Assembly (NCBI RefSeq): GCF_000002985.6
Contig: NC_003282.8
Span: 4,526,001 to 4,590,000, forward strand
From: Caenorhabditis elegans
Lineage: Eukaryota > Nematoda > Chromadorea > Rhabditida > Rhabditidae
DNA: 64,000 bases
Direction of reading: 5' to 3'
Under the pieces are notes generated by a model. The model saw only the letters and a list, made by a program, of their open reading frames with translations. It was not told where the DNA came from and made no database searches. Shown piece after piece: positions 33,785 to 44,225 of this stretch. Each line of letters begins with the position of its first letter. Positions within the stretch are counted from its first letter, which is position 1. A program made the translations under genes and the position numbers.

Positions 33785-36297
33785 CACTTAGATACTTAGA
33801 TACTTAGACGATCCGTTCTTCAGGAATTCGTGGTATTCCTGCGGATCACAGCAAGCCATTGTTTTCGGTCCTTGGCTATAGTGGACCAGGGGGTGATGAC
33901 TTCTCCGTCTGCGTCACGAGTGGTGATCTCCTTTCGCAGCGAATCAGTCCATCGCATCGGCGGCCTTCCAACAGGCCTTTTCCATCCATATGGGCGCCAT
34001 TCTGTCATCAACGTGGTCCATCTTCCGTCTTTCCTTCTCGCAACGTGTCCAGCCCATCCTAGCTTTCTCTTTTTCACGAAATTGAGCGGATCCCTGACTA
34101 GAGACATCGTACGAATGTCTTCTCGATGGAGATCTCGTTCTCGTTGTTGAGTGAGTGTGATTCCCACAAGCCGTCTTTCTAGGGAGGCATGTGTGATTCG
34201 TACTCGTTCGGATAGAGCTTTGGTGAATGTCCAGGCTTCTGAACCGTAGGTGAGCGCTGGAAGGACAATTGAGTCGAACAGATTCGCACGAATCTTCTTG
34301 TCGGTGATGGAGTCGGTGGTGTTCTTGATTCCATTGAATGCAGCCCAGGCTGCTCGACGTCTTCGGTGGATTTCCGGCATCAAGTTGTTTTGGGCGTTGA
34401 TTTGACGACCGAGGTAGATGTACTCGTCGACGTCGTCGAGCTGGGTGGTGGGGGAAGGGCTACCGAAGTAGACTTTACTGGGGTCAGCGAATCGGTTTCG
34501 CAAGACTTTCGTCTTCCCAGTATTGATCTCGAGACCTACTTCAGAGCATTTTTGTACGAGTTCTTGGAGCATTTTGCTGGCAGTATTCGGATGATTGGCG
34601 ATGAGCACAATATCGTCAGCAAATCTGAGGTTCGTTAGATTTCTGCCATTCACTCTCATTCCAGGGATCGTATCGTAATCCTCAGCTTCTCCTTTCAATT
34701 CAATCCAGGAAAGCTTTCGGAAAACGTGTTCGAGGCAAGCGGAGAAGAGATTCGGAGAGATGGGATCTCCTTGTCGAACTCCTTTGGTCACAGGTACTGC
34801 GACTGGCCTGTGGAATGGGGTAAAATTTGTGGTACAATTTTTATAACACTCTTTCAGTAGATCAATATAGGCTCCATCTGCACCTTGCTCGTCGAGACTT
34901 TTCCAGATTGCCTGGTGTTCAACACTGTCAAATGCCTTCTTGAAATCTATGAAGACAAGTGTCAGTGGGATCTGGTATTCCCTGCCGACTTCAAGAAGTC
35001 TTTGGAGCGAGTGGATGTGATCGATCGTAGAGAAAGACCGTCGGAATCCGGCCTGCTCGACAGGTTGAGCCTCATCAAGGGATCTTCGCATTCTATTCAG
35101 CAAACACTTGGTGAATACTTTGTAGAGTACGGGTAGTAGGCAGATGGGCCTATAGTTTTCCAAATTCTCACGGTCACCTTTCTTGAAGATGAGAGTGGTT
35201 TTGGAGGTTTTCCAGGGTTTCGGTACATTTCTGCTGTGGAGGTACCTGTTGAATCGATCCGTTATCAGGTCAATGACGTTATCGTGGCAAGATTTCAAGA
35301 AATCTGCACTGATTTTGTCTTGGCCTGCAGCTTTACCATTCGGGAAGGAACGGAGAACATGACGAATTTCTTCCGGGAGAAACGGCGGTGGAGTTGCCGT
35401 GGCGGGTATTGAAGATGTTTGAGAGTTGCTCACAGCGCTTTTGAAGAGCTCCGTGTAGAACTTCTCAATCTCCTGCTCCATTTTCACCCTGGAAGTGATT
35501 CTTTCACCAGTAGAGGTTGATTTGAGGCATGGGATAACTGACTTATATTCGTTGATGTCCCTAGCAACTCTTTTCAAACTCTTTTTCTGGTTCGCAGCAG
35601 ATAGAAGGCGAGTACTGGCAAAAGCTTCATGGTCTTTCTGAACTGCTTCACGACATTTATCTGAAATAGATTTGAATTGGGGATCATTTCTATCCATAAA
35701 ACGTCTTTTGTTCAGCAGTTTTCGGGTTTCCTCCGAAAGTCTGTTGGATGAGTGGTTGGCCGGTCGAACGATAGCTTGGTCTTGAAGTTCTTTTAGTGAC
35801 TGAATCAGATTATCATAGTCGGTATCTAAATCAGGATCACTCTGAACCGTGACTGTCGCTGAGATTGCATAAGCAATCGCCGGGTCCAACACTCTTTTCG
35901 GAGGTTTTCTCCGTCTGACCTGCTCCAACTTTGCTAGACAATTGTTGAAGTGGAGGTTACAGCGGAGTAACCTATGGTCGCTACCATTTGTGAAAGAGGG
36001 GAGTACAGTGGTATCTGTGACAAACTTTCCATTGGCCAGAATGTGGTCAATTTCGTGTCTGTGATTCCCGTCGGGACTGACGAAAGTCCACCGTTTGTGC
36101 ATAGGCTTTTTGAACATAGAGTTCGTGTGCCACAGACGGTTGGTTTCACAAAATGTTGCGAGAAGCTCTCCAGTATCATTTCTTGGTTCCATGGCATGGG
36201 GGCCAATGTACCTTTCGTTGTTTTGTCTGCATCCCATTCGAGCGTTGAAGTCGCCGATAACAAGTTTATACTTGCTTCGGCACTCTCTCTGAAAAAT
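33785..36297 (-). mobile_element. RTE-1-type non-LTR retrotransposon, 5'-truncated
   Basis: About 2.5 kb, minus strand. The 3' end has a short UTR and a tail of three CTAAGTAT-type units (33789-33810), as RTE elements end in short tandem repeats. The 5' end stops within the endonuclease domain near 36297, where host-like AT-rich sequence with an in-frame stop begins. Truncation at the 5' end is typical of target-primed reverse transcription. The copy lies about 270 bp upstream of the Ig-EGF gene start, in opposite orientation. No clear target-site duplication could be assigned by eye. Confidence 0.85.
33820..36297 (-). CDS. RTE-1 endonuclease (C-terminal part) and reverse transcriptase, uninterrupted frame
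   Basis: The frame is open without a stop for about 825 codons; the first ATG is at 36237, but the domain starts upstream. The N-terminal part holds the end of an APE-type endonuclease ([11 protein letters not shown] near 36250, then [10 protein letters not shown] and GSDHRLL). The reverse transcriptase follows: [39 protein letters not shown] and the catalytic [10 protein letters not shown] near 34610. The C-terminal region ends with a W-rich segment and RRNTTNS. These motifs and their order fit the RTE clade. RTE-1 elements normally also have the full N-terminal endonuclease, about 200 residues of which are missing here, so the copy cannot be autonomous. The lack of stops or frameshifts implies a young insertion or selection. 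Confidence 0.85.
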   Translation of the reverse strand: MFQRECRSKYKLVIGDFNARMGCRQNNERYIGPHAMEPRNDTGELLATFCETNRLWHTNSMFKKPMHKRWTFVSPDGNHRHEIDHILANGKFVTDTTVLPSFTNGSDHRLLRCNLHFNNCLAKLEQVRRRKPPKRVLDPAIAYAISATVTVQSDPDLDTDYDNLIQSLKELQDQAIVRPANHSSNRLSEETRKLLNKRRFMDRNDPQFKSISDKCREAVQKDHEAFASTRLLSAANQKKSLKRVARDINEYKSVIPCLKSTSTGERITSRVKMEQEIEKFYTELFKSAVSNSQTSSIPATATPPPFLPEEIRHVLRSFPNGKAAGQDKISADFLKSCHDNVIDLITDRFNRYLHSRNVPKPWKTSKTTLIFKKGDRENLENYRPICLLPVLYKVFTKCLLNRMRRSLDEAQPVEQAGFRRSFSTIDHIHSLQRLLEVGREYQIPLTLVFIDFKKAFDSVEHQAIWKSLDEQGADGAYIDLLKECYKNCTTNFTPFHRPVAVPVTKGVRQGDPISPNLFSACLEHVFRKLSWIELKGEAEDYDTIPGMRVNGRNLTNLRFADDIVLIANHPNTASKMLQELVQKCSEVGLEINTGKTKVLRNRFADPSKVYFGSPSPTTQLDDVDEYIYLGRQINAQNNLMPEIHRRRRAAWAAFNGIKNTTDSITDKKIRANLFDSIVLPALTYGSEAWTFTKALSERVRITHASLERRLVGITLTQQRERDLHREDIRTMSLVRDPLNFVKKRKLGWAGHVARRKDGRWTTLMTEWRPYGWKRPVGRPPMRWTDSLRKEITTRDADGEVITPWSTIAKDRKQWLAVIRRNTTNS

Positions 36298-36568
36298 GGC
36301 TGAAACTTAAAATTTGCATCGAATTTGTTGTCCACCCTCACAATCCGAAGCGAATTAAAATTCTGTAAACCCTTCATTGAACTCAAAATAGCAAAAATGC
36401 TGAAAACTATGTTATAGTATGGGCTTGAATTACTCTTTCTTTCAATGAATATTCATGATTCTGCCGGACGTCATCTCCAATTTTTCCTTTTTTTATTCTT
36501 CATCTGTTTATTCGATTTCTCGACTTTCGTTCTCTATGTATATATATTTTTATTTATTTACATATAGA
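36298..36568 (+). promoter_or_regulatory. Upstream region of the Ig-EGF gene
   Basis: Short AT-rich interval between the RTE-1 5' junction and the first ATG. It must contain the 5' UTR; no specific factor site is recognisable. The nearby retrotransposon may have displaced the native upstream region. Confidence 0.4.
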
Positions 36569-39500
36569 ATGAATCACTTCAATTTAATTTTCCACTCCAT
36601 TGTTATTTTCTGCTTCAGCTCTTTTAGCTCCAGTCTCTCAAAAATCCATTTTCAGCCTTCCAAAATGCGTGCTAGACGTCTCCGTCGTGATGCTCCAGAA
36701 GTCCCAATTCTTCCAACATATGAACTTGTTCTTAGTCCCGAGGAAGAAGCACGTGCCACGACAAAAACTTTGGAGAATATTGAAAAAGGTTCAAAGCTGA
36801 TGCTCAAATGCACAATGGCTCAGGAACACTTTGAGAATTTGGTCTTTCGATCCAATAACGTTGAAATTGGAGAGAGCAGTGGACAGAGGTGAGGGAAAAG
36901 CACTTTCTTATCATTTTAAGACCGTTTTTTTTGCAGCAAAACTTTAACGATTAATTCATTTTCCCTCAGTCATACGGGTATGTATGAATGTGGGGCGACA
37001 AGGAAGAAGGATGGAAAGTATCATTCAAGACAAATGAGAGTGAAGTCTAAGAGAGAAGTGAGTTGGAATTTATGGGTCACTTTGAGCAGAAGCTTAAATT
37101 CGAGCACCTTATCCGTTTTGGGAAGAACACTTGTTTCCAAAAAAGGTTCAAAAAGAGTTAAAAAAAACAACCAGAAAATTTATATGAAAAGAGCTAAAAT
37201 GAACAATTTTGGATTTTTCTGTTAGCGGCAGTTTAAAGAAAAATCGTTATTTCGAACACATGTTTTAAATCCGAATCCAAAAAAACAATCGAAATTAAAA
37301 AAAAAATTTCGTGGCTAAAAATTAAAAAAGAAAAATTGTAAAAACTTTTGGGAAAAACTGCTAAATAAAAAAGTTTTGGGTCTTTCAGTTAATGGCTCAA
37401 TAAAATTTTTCGACTTTTCGAAAGTTTTATTTTTGGAAAAAACGGAAAAATATAAGAAACTCATAACATTGTTTCACATATCCTTTCATACCTTTTTAAG
37501 CACAAATTTTGGAGTTTTTTTCAAATGTTCTTATCGAAAAACGTCAGGTTTTCCACTAAACGAAAATTTTTCAAAATTTGAAAAAAAAAACCTCTTAGTT
37601 CTTCTTGTGACTTTTAAAACCCTACATATCTTTTTAATATTCTTAAAATTTATTTCAATACAGTTTATTATACCTGGTATTCAGCTGGAAATATGGTGCA
37701 AATATTTCAGATGAGAATTTAAATGATTAAATGCTATAAATTACAGTGATTCAGAGTAATGTTTATGTTGGCTTTCAATTAAAAAAAAGTGAAATGTCTT
37801 TTTTTTAGTTTTAAGTCAAGCGACTGACATCTTTTGGGCCCTTATAGTAGCACCTACCAAATTGAACCCCACCACTTTACTTTGACAACTCATATCTCCG
37901 CGGATTTTACAGCAAGAAGGAATAAAAAATATTTTATAAGGTCACAGTTTTTTGTTAAAACAAGAGTTAACCGAGATATGAGATGACAAAGCTCATCAAC
38001 TTTTGAATGATACAATGTCTCGACGAAACCCTAAATATGTAGTTTATAAATCTGCTTTTCCTGTTTTTTTTTAAATTTTTTAACATCAAAACAAACATCT
38101 TCCAGATAAACAGCGATCTACCCCCTTGCTCATCGGAATTTGACGGGATCTGTGGAACCAATGGTATATGCCTCATGGATGGCTCCAGACAGATTTGCCA
38201 GTAAGTCACTCCATTAATTTATACATATCCGAAATTCAAAATTTTTCAGCTGTGACATTGGATATATGGGCGAGACATGCGACAAAGTGCTCATGGGTGC
38301 ATATGATGGTATGCGTCAGTTTAATAGTGAGCCTTTCCACACCAATTCCTCTTTTGTTCCTAACTCCCGGTATTCTTACTAACCTATTGCTTAAAATTGG
38401 GGCGGCGAGCTGGTAGTGGACTTCTCCAGGGGTTTGGCTTTCGTATTCCTCGATGGGGCATCCCTTGTTTGAGGATCCCACTACTCTTGGCTCACTGCCA
38501 GGATTTCAGTTTACACCTCAATTTGAGACGTTTCAGTCAAACTCCTGAAAGTTGTCGGTGGAACAACTACATCTCTGAACCTTGTCTGCATCATCATCGC
38601 CATCCTTTTTGCCCTTTTATACTTCAAAGAACGAAAATCAGTGAGACGGTTGCGTCGAGAATTCGGGAAAGCAGCAGAGGAATGTGAGATGGAACATGCG
38701 ATTTACAAAGGTGAGTGAGTGGAGATGAAATTGGCAAATAATTAGTGACGTATGAAGTGTTCAGAGACAACAACCACTACAACATCTAATTCACATGAGA
38801 CAACAAATGAGGGGAATACGCCAGGTTTCGCCAGGAATAGCATTAGGAAAATGAGATTAGCACTTAATAGAGTGAGTCTGAAAATGTGAAATTCGAATTT
38901 ATAAAAATTATTGATCCGATTTGGAATATGAATTGTTCTCAATTGTATTTTGCTCTGAATTTCCAAAAATTTGGAAAATTGAAACATTTGAATCAGATTT
39001 TCAGAAATCAGATTTTCAGAAAAAGGATCTGGCGCTAAATACAACATTTAATTTTAAAAGTATATTTTTGTCTTAAAACGGAAGGTCGTTAAAAATTTTT
39101 GAACTAGTGAGTTTTGAATGTTGCACCAATCTAAAAAAAATCGGGTCAAAATTTTTTTGAAAAAAATCTGGCGGGAATTTTTGTTTCCAACATTTTTTCC
39201 CAAAATCTTTGAAGAAAAATTAAAATTTAAAGTAAAAATTTCAATTATAAATAAACGTTTCAAAGAAAAAAAATGTCAGAATAGAAAAGTTGTAGTTCAA
39301 ATTTACCAAAAATCTTTAGAGCGTTTCAAGAGAGATTTAAGTTTAACATTTCTGAAAAGTTTTGTGCGAAATTCAAATTCTATTATTACAGAGCCTTGGG
39401 CGTGAAATTTAAATTTTAGTCTTTCAAAAAAAAATTCTTCGACGCGAAATTCAGAAAACTAGCAGTTAAATTGAACAAAATGCACTTACATACATTCAAA

Positions 39501-39674
39501 TAATCTGGCAAACAATTCAAGTTTGCTATTTTTCTTAATTTTGCGCTAAATTCAAATTTTCACTTACTGTATGCAAACAAAACCTTGCTCTGTTCACCTG
39601 ATCTCATATAAACTCTAGAAATATTTCAGGCTCGTCTAAACGGAACATCAGATTCAAAACTGCTCGAAAAATGA
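36569..39674 (+). CDS. Type I membrane protein: signal peptide - Ig - EGF - TM (neuregulin-like order), short form
   Basis: Seven exons (36569-36888, 36937-37057, 38106-38200, 38250-38296, 38537-38710, 38765-38871, 39630-39674) give 909 nt and 302 aa. Residues 1-22 are a signal peptide (MNHFNLIFHSIVIFCFSS). An arginine-rich stretch (RARRLRRDA) follows, a possible furin-type site. The Ig-like domain has Cys ~81 and Cys ~125 with the strand-F signature SHTGMYEC; the usual Trp is replaced (LVFRSNN). The EGF domain (Cys 155, 163, 169, 178, 180, 189; spacing x7, x5, x8, x1, x8) lies about 15 residues before the membrane span (~205-224, LNLVCIIIAILFALLYF). The tail is basic (RRLRREFG) and ends LLEK. 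I chose the 36937 acceptor because it restores the Ig strand KTLTINSFSL. Two other tails are predicted by splicing to 46243. A poly(A) signal follows at 39872. Confidence 0.8.
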
Positions 39675-40017
39675 GCATTGTTCCCGCTGTGTAGTTGTAA
39701 AAAGTGATGACGATCTCTATCAATAATAACTCTCAATCAAAGTGCAAACAATACGAAAGAGGCATAAAAACGGATAAATTATTATTATTTCCTCTTTTAA
39801 ATGAGAGAGCGCGTGCACAAATACATGATTCCCCATATCTCAATCAAAATCCCCATTTCACCCGGTGTAATAATAAAGTTTTTGATATCTTGAGCCTCTG
39901 TTTGATTGTTAGGGCAATTTGACAAAGTACTGGCAGCAAGGTTTACCAATTTAACAAAGCTTTCAAAACTCGAATTTCATACTAAATACACTGTCCCACT
40001 AGTTCACAACTCATTCT
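39675..40017. other. 3' UTR and spacer before the convergent PDZ gene
   Basis: Contains AATAAA at 39872-39877, about 200 bp after the short-form stop codon at 39672-39674. The end of the convergent PDZ gene is about 140 bp further on. Confidence 0.7.
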
Positions 40018-41324
40018 CTACTCGTCATCAAACGCTCCACCACTATCCGAGGAAGAGGATCCAGCTGCGTGACTTTTCGACTCAACTGGCTTCAAATCAT
40101 CGAAATCTGTGACGTCACTGGTGATCTTCATCTCAGTCGATGCACTCTGAATGAACACATTAGGGTCAAAGAAAAAGTTGAACAGTCATACCGAAATAGT
40201 GATGGACCCCTCCGTCGATTCACTTGTTTTGTTGTTCGACTTCTTTCTTCTTCTGACATCGGAGGACAAGATGCTCGGAGTGACTAGTTTCTTCAGAATC
40301 ATAAAGTGCATATTACTGGCTTCCTGGAAATTTAGACATTGGGATTTCATGGAGCGACAACAGGCAACTATCGAGTAAACGCCGCCCATGGAACATACCT
40401 ACCCTTCCGATCTCTATAACATCCTGGGCCATCTCCACTTCCGAATCATCATATGTAATCGACTCGATGAACTTTTGATACTGCTTCGCCATAGCCACCG
40501 AAATCGGTCTCTCCACCAGAAATGACACTTTTGCTCCAGTTGACAGTCTCGAGAGATGCTCGCGAATGAAATTATCCGGATTATCAGTCATCGGAATCGG
40601 TGCACCGCTCATATCCATAATGCTATCACCGCATCCAAAAAATGAAGAAGCGATAGTGTTCGGGTCGACTTTGGTGACAAATGCGCGTCTTTTGATGATT
40701 CCAAGCTTCAGGCCGACTGACGTGGTTGTCATGTGTGGTGGCTGAAATATTTTAATTTTTTCAAGACAAAAACCATTAAAAGTTACTCTTTCAACATCCA
40801 ATACGAAGCAAGCATGCCCCTTTCTCAGATTACATCCAGATTTGGCAAGTCGCTCACAGGTCACCGGGGTGACACCTTTTCGTCTCGAGACCTCGACGTT
40901 ACACGCGGTGCCTCTCAAAAGCTCCGATTGGCATCTTGAAGCACTACCTGAGACATTGTTGACTCTGATGATCTTGTCGCCTGGAACGAGTGAAAATGAA
41001 GGCATGCTTCAGGTAGGTAAGCATGTTTTGGGTAGGTAGGCATGCTTCAGGCAGGTAGGTATACTTCAGGCAGGTAGGTAGTCTTCAGGCAGGTAGGCAT
41101 GCTGCAGGTACGCAGGCAGGTAGGCAGGCTTCAGGCAACTCACCCATGATCAATCCATTAAAAAATGAGTTCGAGCAAATATATGAAACAGTCATATCGT
41201 CTTCGATTTTAACCGCGTCGGTTTTTCCAATATCATGATTGGACAATTTGAACGAAAATACAACTCGGACCTGTCCAACTGTTGCTGGAGCAGGCGTCAA
41301 CCAGAGTTCTCTCTTTTTTGACAT
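40018..41324 (-). CDS. Two-PDZ-domain protein
   Basis: Five exons in transcription order (41324-41144, 40980-40787, 40741-40403, 40323-40192, 40146-40018) sum to 975 nt and 324 aa. PDZ domains bind C-terminal peptides and usually assemble complexes. The first, divergent PDZ spans roughly residues 20-95, with the carboxylate-loop region replaced by weaker hydrophobics and GDKIIRVNNVSGSA matching the GDxIxxVNG strand. The second spans about 125-210: VGLKLGIIKRRAFVTKVD, SFFGCGDSIMDMSG and AKVSFLVER. The C-terminal third is hydrophilic, with a basic patch (DVRRRKKSNNK) and an acidic-serine tail ending SSDSGGAFDDE. No signal peptide or membrane span is seen, so a cytosolic protein is likely. It resembles small nematode-expanded PDZ families, but I cannot assign an orthologue. 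It is antisense to, and perhaps inside an intron of, the Ig-EGF/long locus. Intron 1 holds an AGGCAGGTAGGCAT minisatellite. Confidence 0.85.
40995..41137 (+). repeat. CTTCAGGCAGGTAGGCATG minisatellite
   Basis: About seven copies of a ~20-bp unit (AGGTAGGCATGCTTCAGGC and variants) in the first intron of the PDZ gene. Confidence 0.85.
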
Positions 41325-41849
41325 TATTCTGGAAGTCTACGAAATTGATTGGTTCTGCCAAACGAAGAAATGTAAAAACTCACAATTTCGAAATTCAATG
41401 AAAATCCTGATGATTTGTTCAACGGAAAAGGCAAGGAATGATTGGAATATTAGGGAGAACGTGAGCTTTAAAAATTTAAGTTTACCTTTGAAAAAAAAAA
41501 ACTAAAAAGTCACGAGAAATTAGCACGTTATGTGGGGATTGTTTATCATGTTTCTAGGGTTTCAAGGTTGCACGTGCCTACGTGTCTTTGTAGGCAGGCA
41601 CAAAGCAGCGGTGTAGGCGACCTTGAAGGCGGGCTTTACTATTTTGGCTAGGACCCCAATTTAAATTGATTTGGGGTACCAGCTACCTTCGGCTAAAAAT
41701 TTGCCGGATTCCGAGAACCAATCATACAGAAAAACAATTTTATGACCAATTCCAGTTGCCGAAAACAAATTATTTTCATTAAAATAATAATAAAAAACTT
41801 CCAAAATGTATAATTAAAATATCAAAAACTTGTAAAAAGAAATTTTTTT

Positions 41850-42035
41850 TCAGCCCATTTCCTCTGTCCTATCCAAAGTTCGATAATAATAAATCGGGCA
41901 CACCCATCCTCCACACTCATACAAATGCCATTTCCACAAAGCGTCGTCATTTTCTAATGAACCAATTGAATTGGAACTCAAACGAGCCGATAACTCGCTA
42001 ATTTCTTCAAGACCCCACAAGTGTTCACGCGCAGT
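41850..42035 (-). pseudogene. Orphan coding-like fragment, unrecognised
   Basis: About 60 minus-strand codons without a stop, ending TEEMG and TGA at 41850. The composition is convincingly protein-like (EEISELSARLSSNSIGSL, then WKWHLYECGGWVCPIYYY), but no in-frame ATG precedes it before a stop near 42045, and no acceptor is obvious. It may be a final exon, a decayed duplicate or chance. I do not recognise the family. Confidence 0.3.
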
Positions 42036-42373
42036 CAATTGTGTTCAATTGTCTCCCCCTTTCTTTTTGTATTCTTTGTTTTCTAGGTTTTGGAATTTTG
42101 AAAAGCTTAGTTTGAAAAATTGAAACATATTTTGCCAGCTTTTTTCGTTTCCTCTTAGACTGCCTAAAATGGAAAATTGATTACACCTGATGGTGACGCC
42201 ATTAGAGAATATTCAATCCAACAATGTAAAATCCGAAAACAAAGCGAAAATTTACAAATAAACTAGGCCAAGAATTTTTTTGGTCGTCATTTTGAAAACC
42301 GAACTTTTTCAAGATTTTAAGGACAATAAAAGCACGTCATTTTTTCATCATCACAATCCGCAACAAATTGTAA

Positions 42374-42424
42374 ACGTAGGCCTAAGACTAAGCCTAAACC
42401 AAAGCCTAAGCCGAAGCCTAAACG
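42374..42424 (-). repeat. Interstitial GCCTAA (TTAGGC) tract
   Basis: Degenerate CCTAAGACTAAGCCTAAACC and AAAGCCTAAGCCGAAGCC, the reverse complement of the TTAGGC-type array at 842-985. A similar short patch lies at 52577-52616. Confidence 0.8.
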
Positions 42425-42840
42425 TCTCTCATCTGGTCAAAAAAAAACGTCTCCAACATGTCATGAAAACTTGTTCATCCATCCAACTCGAACATAACCA
42501 TTTCGAGATTCAAATCTTTTCCCGGCACATCTCTTCAAACTTTCGTCGCGCCCATAAGTGGACTCTATTGAAGCATCACGACGTCGTCTAGATTGAATTA
42601 CACGATGGTGGGGCCCCGTCTTCTTCCGGCGCTCCTTCAACAACAGAGCTCTTCCTATATTTTCCAAGAACTTTAATCATTCTTGTGCTTTCTTCTTCTT
42701 CTTTATCCGTACCTTTTCCAGTTTCCTTAGTTTTCGAAATGAAATTCTCTTGTCCTAGTAGACACACGCACACTTAAAATTGCAGATTCAAGTGCATAAT
42801 AAAGAGAAACAAGTGGAGAGTCTCCTTCCCTGAATGCACA

Positions 42841-42894
42841 ATGCGTTTTCTGAATGAACGTCGTGCTCCTCGACACACTGGTAATTACTTCAAG
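42841..42894 (+). CDS. Candidate alternative first exon of the long protein
   Basis: ATG at 42841 opens 18 codons (MRFLNERRAPRHTGNYFK) ending exactly at a GTAGGC donor in phase 0. The exon at 46243 is open from phase 0 in the long frame, so the two could join. A CAG acceptor at about 42785 precedes it and could be a trans-splice site. The support is only phase and splice-site agreement; an overlapping minus-strand frame is equally open, so this may be chance. Confidence 0.3.
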
Positions 42895-44009
42895 GTAGGC
42901 GGCGGTGAGCCATTCAATGCTCATTACAAACCGGGAGCAGGAGGCAGGAAGCTTGAGCCAAGTGTGTGTGTGTGTGTCCAGTTGCATTTTCGCATCGCTA
43001 CACACACCTTCTATTTCTTGAAGGAATTTGTTTTGCCATTTTAGAATTCCTAGAAAATTTCGTTTTTCTTTATGATAGCTTTAAAAAATTTATCACTGAT
43101 TTTTAATTTTTTCGTGCTGATTTTAGGTAATTTATATTCTTACATAGGATCATTTTTAATACTGTTTTAACAGTTTTTTCGACAATTTTGAACCAATTCG
43201 AATCATTTTGAAAAGTTGTTTCAAAACATGAATGTACCCAATTTTAATCAGCCACAAACTCAAAATTCACAAAAATAGAATAGACATATTGAAATCTTAC
43301 CAAACAGTTCGGAAACCCAGTTGAAACTTTAATTCTAGCTGCACTCAACAAAAATAAAACCAAAACTTTTATAGTACTAGTTTGTTTTTCTATCGTGCCC
43401 CTGCAGCCACTAATCGTAAGTCATGGATCCTGAAATTTGATCCTTTTCTCATTTTCTCTTGTTTCATCTGAAGTTCTACCAAATTTGACCTTCTCCAGAA
43501 CCATGATCGTACAGAAACTCCATCTCGATTAGCAAGATGAACAACAACAAAAAACTCAATTTCCGGATAAGAACACCGGAAATTGGAAAGAGCCTTCCCT
43601 AATCATTGCCTTTTTTTGACTTGTTAGTATATACACAACAAACAACAAAAACAAATGGACGAGCTTTTTGAGTCAATAGGAGACAACAAAACAACGTGTA
43701 TATCTGTCCAGTGTGCTCCTTCATCATGAATATGGATTCAGTTTGATCTGTCTGCGTCTTGATGTCACTTTTCGAGATGCATACCATATTTCATATTTCA
43801 ACTTGTAGAGCATTCAGTTGAAGTTTTAAAAACAAATTTTTGTTCAAGAAATTAAAAAGAAAGGTCCGCAAAGAGCCCACAAAAATATATTTAAAATTGT
43901 GAATTTTTTAACTTGAATTTTTGCAAAAATTTTCTGAATTTTGACTAGTTTTTAAAATAATTTTTAAGCTATTTTTTATTTTGAAATTTAGGTTTTTTAA
44001 AAGATTTTG

Positions 44010-44225
44010 CTAAATATCAATCAGGGCTGGGATTTTTTGTTTTTTTTTGGGTTTTAGACCAAAAAAAAACAAACAAAAACCATACAAATTTAACTTTTTC
44101 ACTGTTTTTTTTTTAATAAATTCAAGCATCAATTTTTTTGGTGTTTTTTTTTTGGGTTTTCGCAAATTTCAATTATTTGTTTTTTGGTCCAAAATTATTT
44201 TTTGGCCCCAGCCCTGATCTCCGTC
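44010..44225. mobile_element. Foldback repeat, CAGGGCTGGGATTT ends
   Basis: CAGGGCTGGGATTTTTTG at about 44023 is mirrored by GGCCCCAGCCCTGATC at about 44203-44218. Between them are poly-T/A-rich arms with AAAAAACAAAC units. This is a short non-coding inverted-repeat element. Confidence 0.6.

Noticed and set aside
35934..36386. 150-codon minus-strand frame and several plus-strand frames across 33.8-36.3 kb
   Set aside because: They are shadows of the RTE-1 reverse transcriptase frame, which alone carries the endonuclease and RT motifs.
36970..37057. Shorter version of the Ig exon starting at CTCAG 36969
   Set aside because: It is also in phase, but it removes the KTLTINSFSL strand that precedes the HTGMYEC motif; the upstream acceptor at 36936 gives a normal Ig strand and a 48-bp intron.
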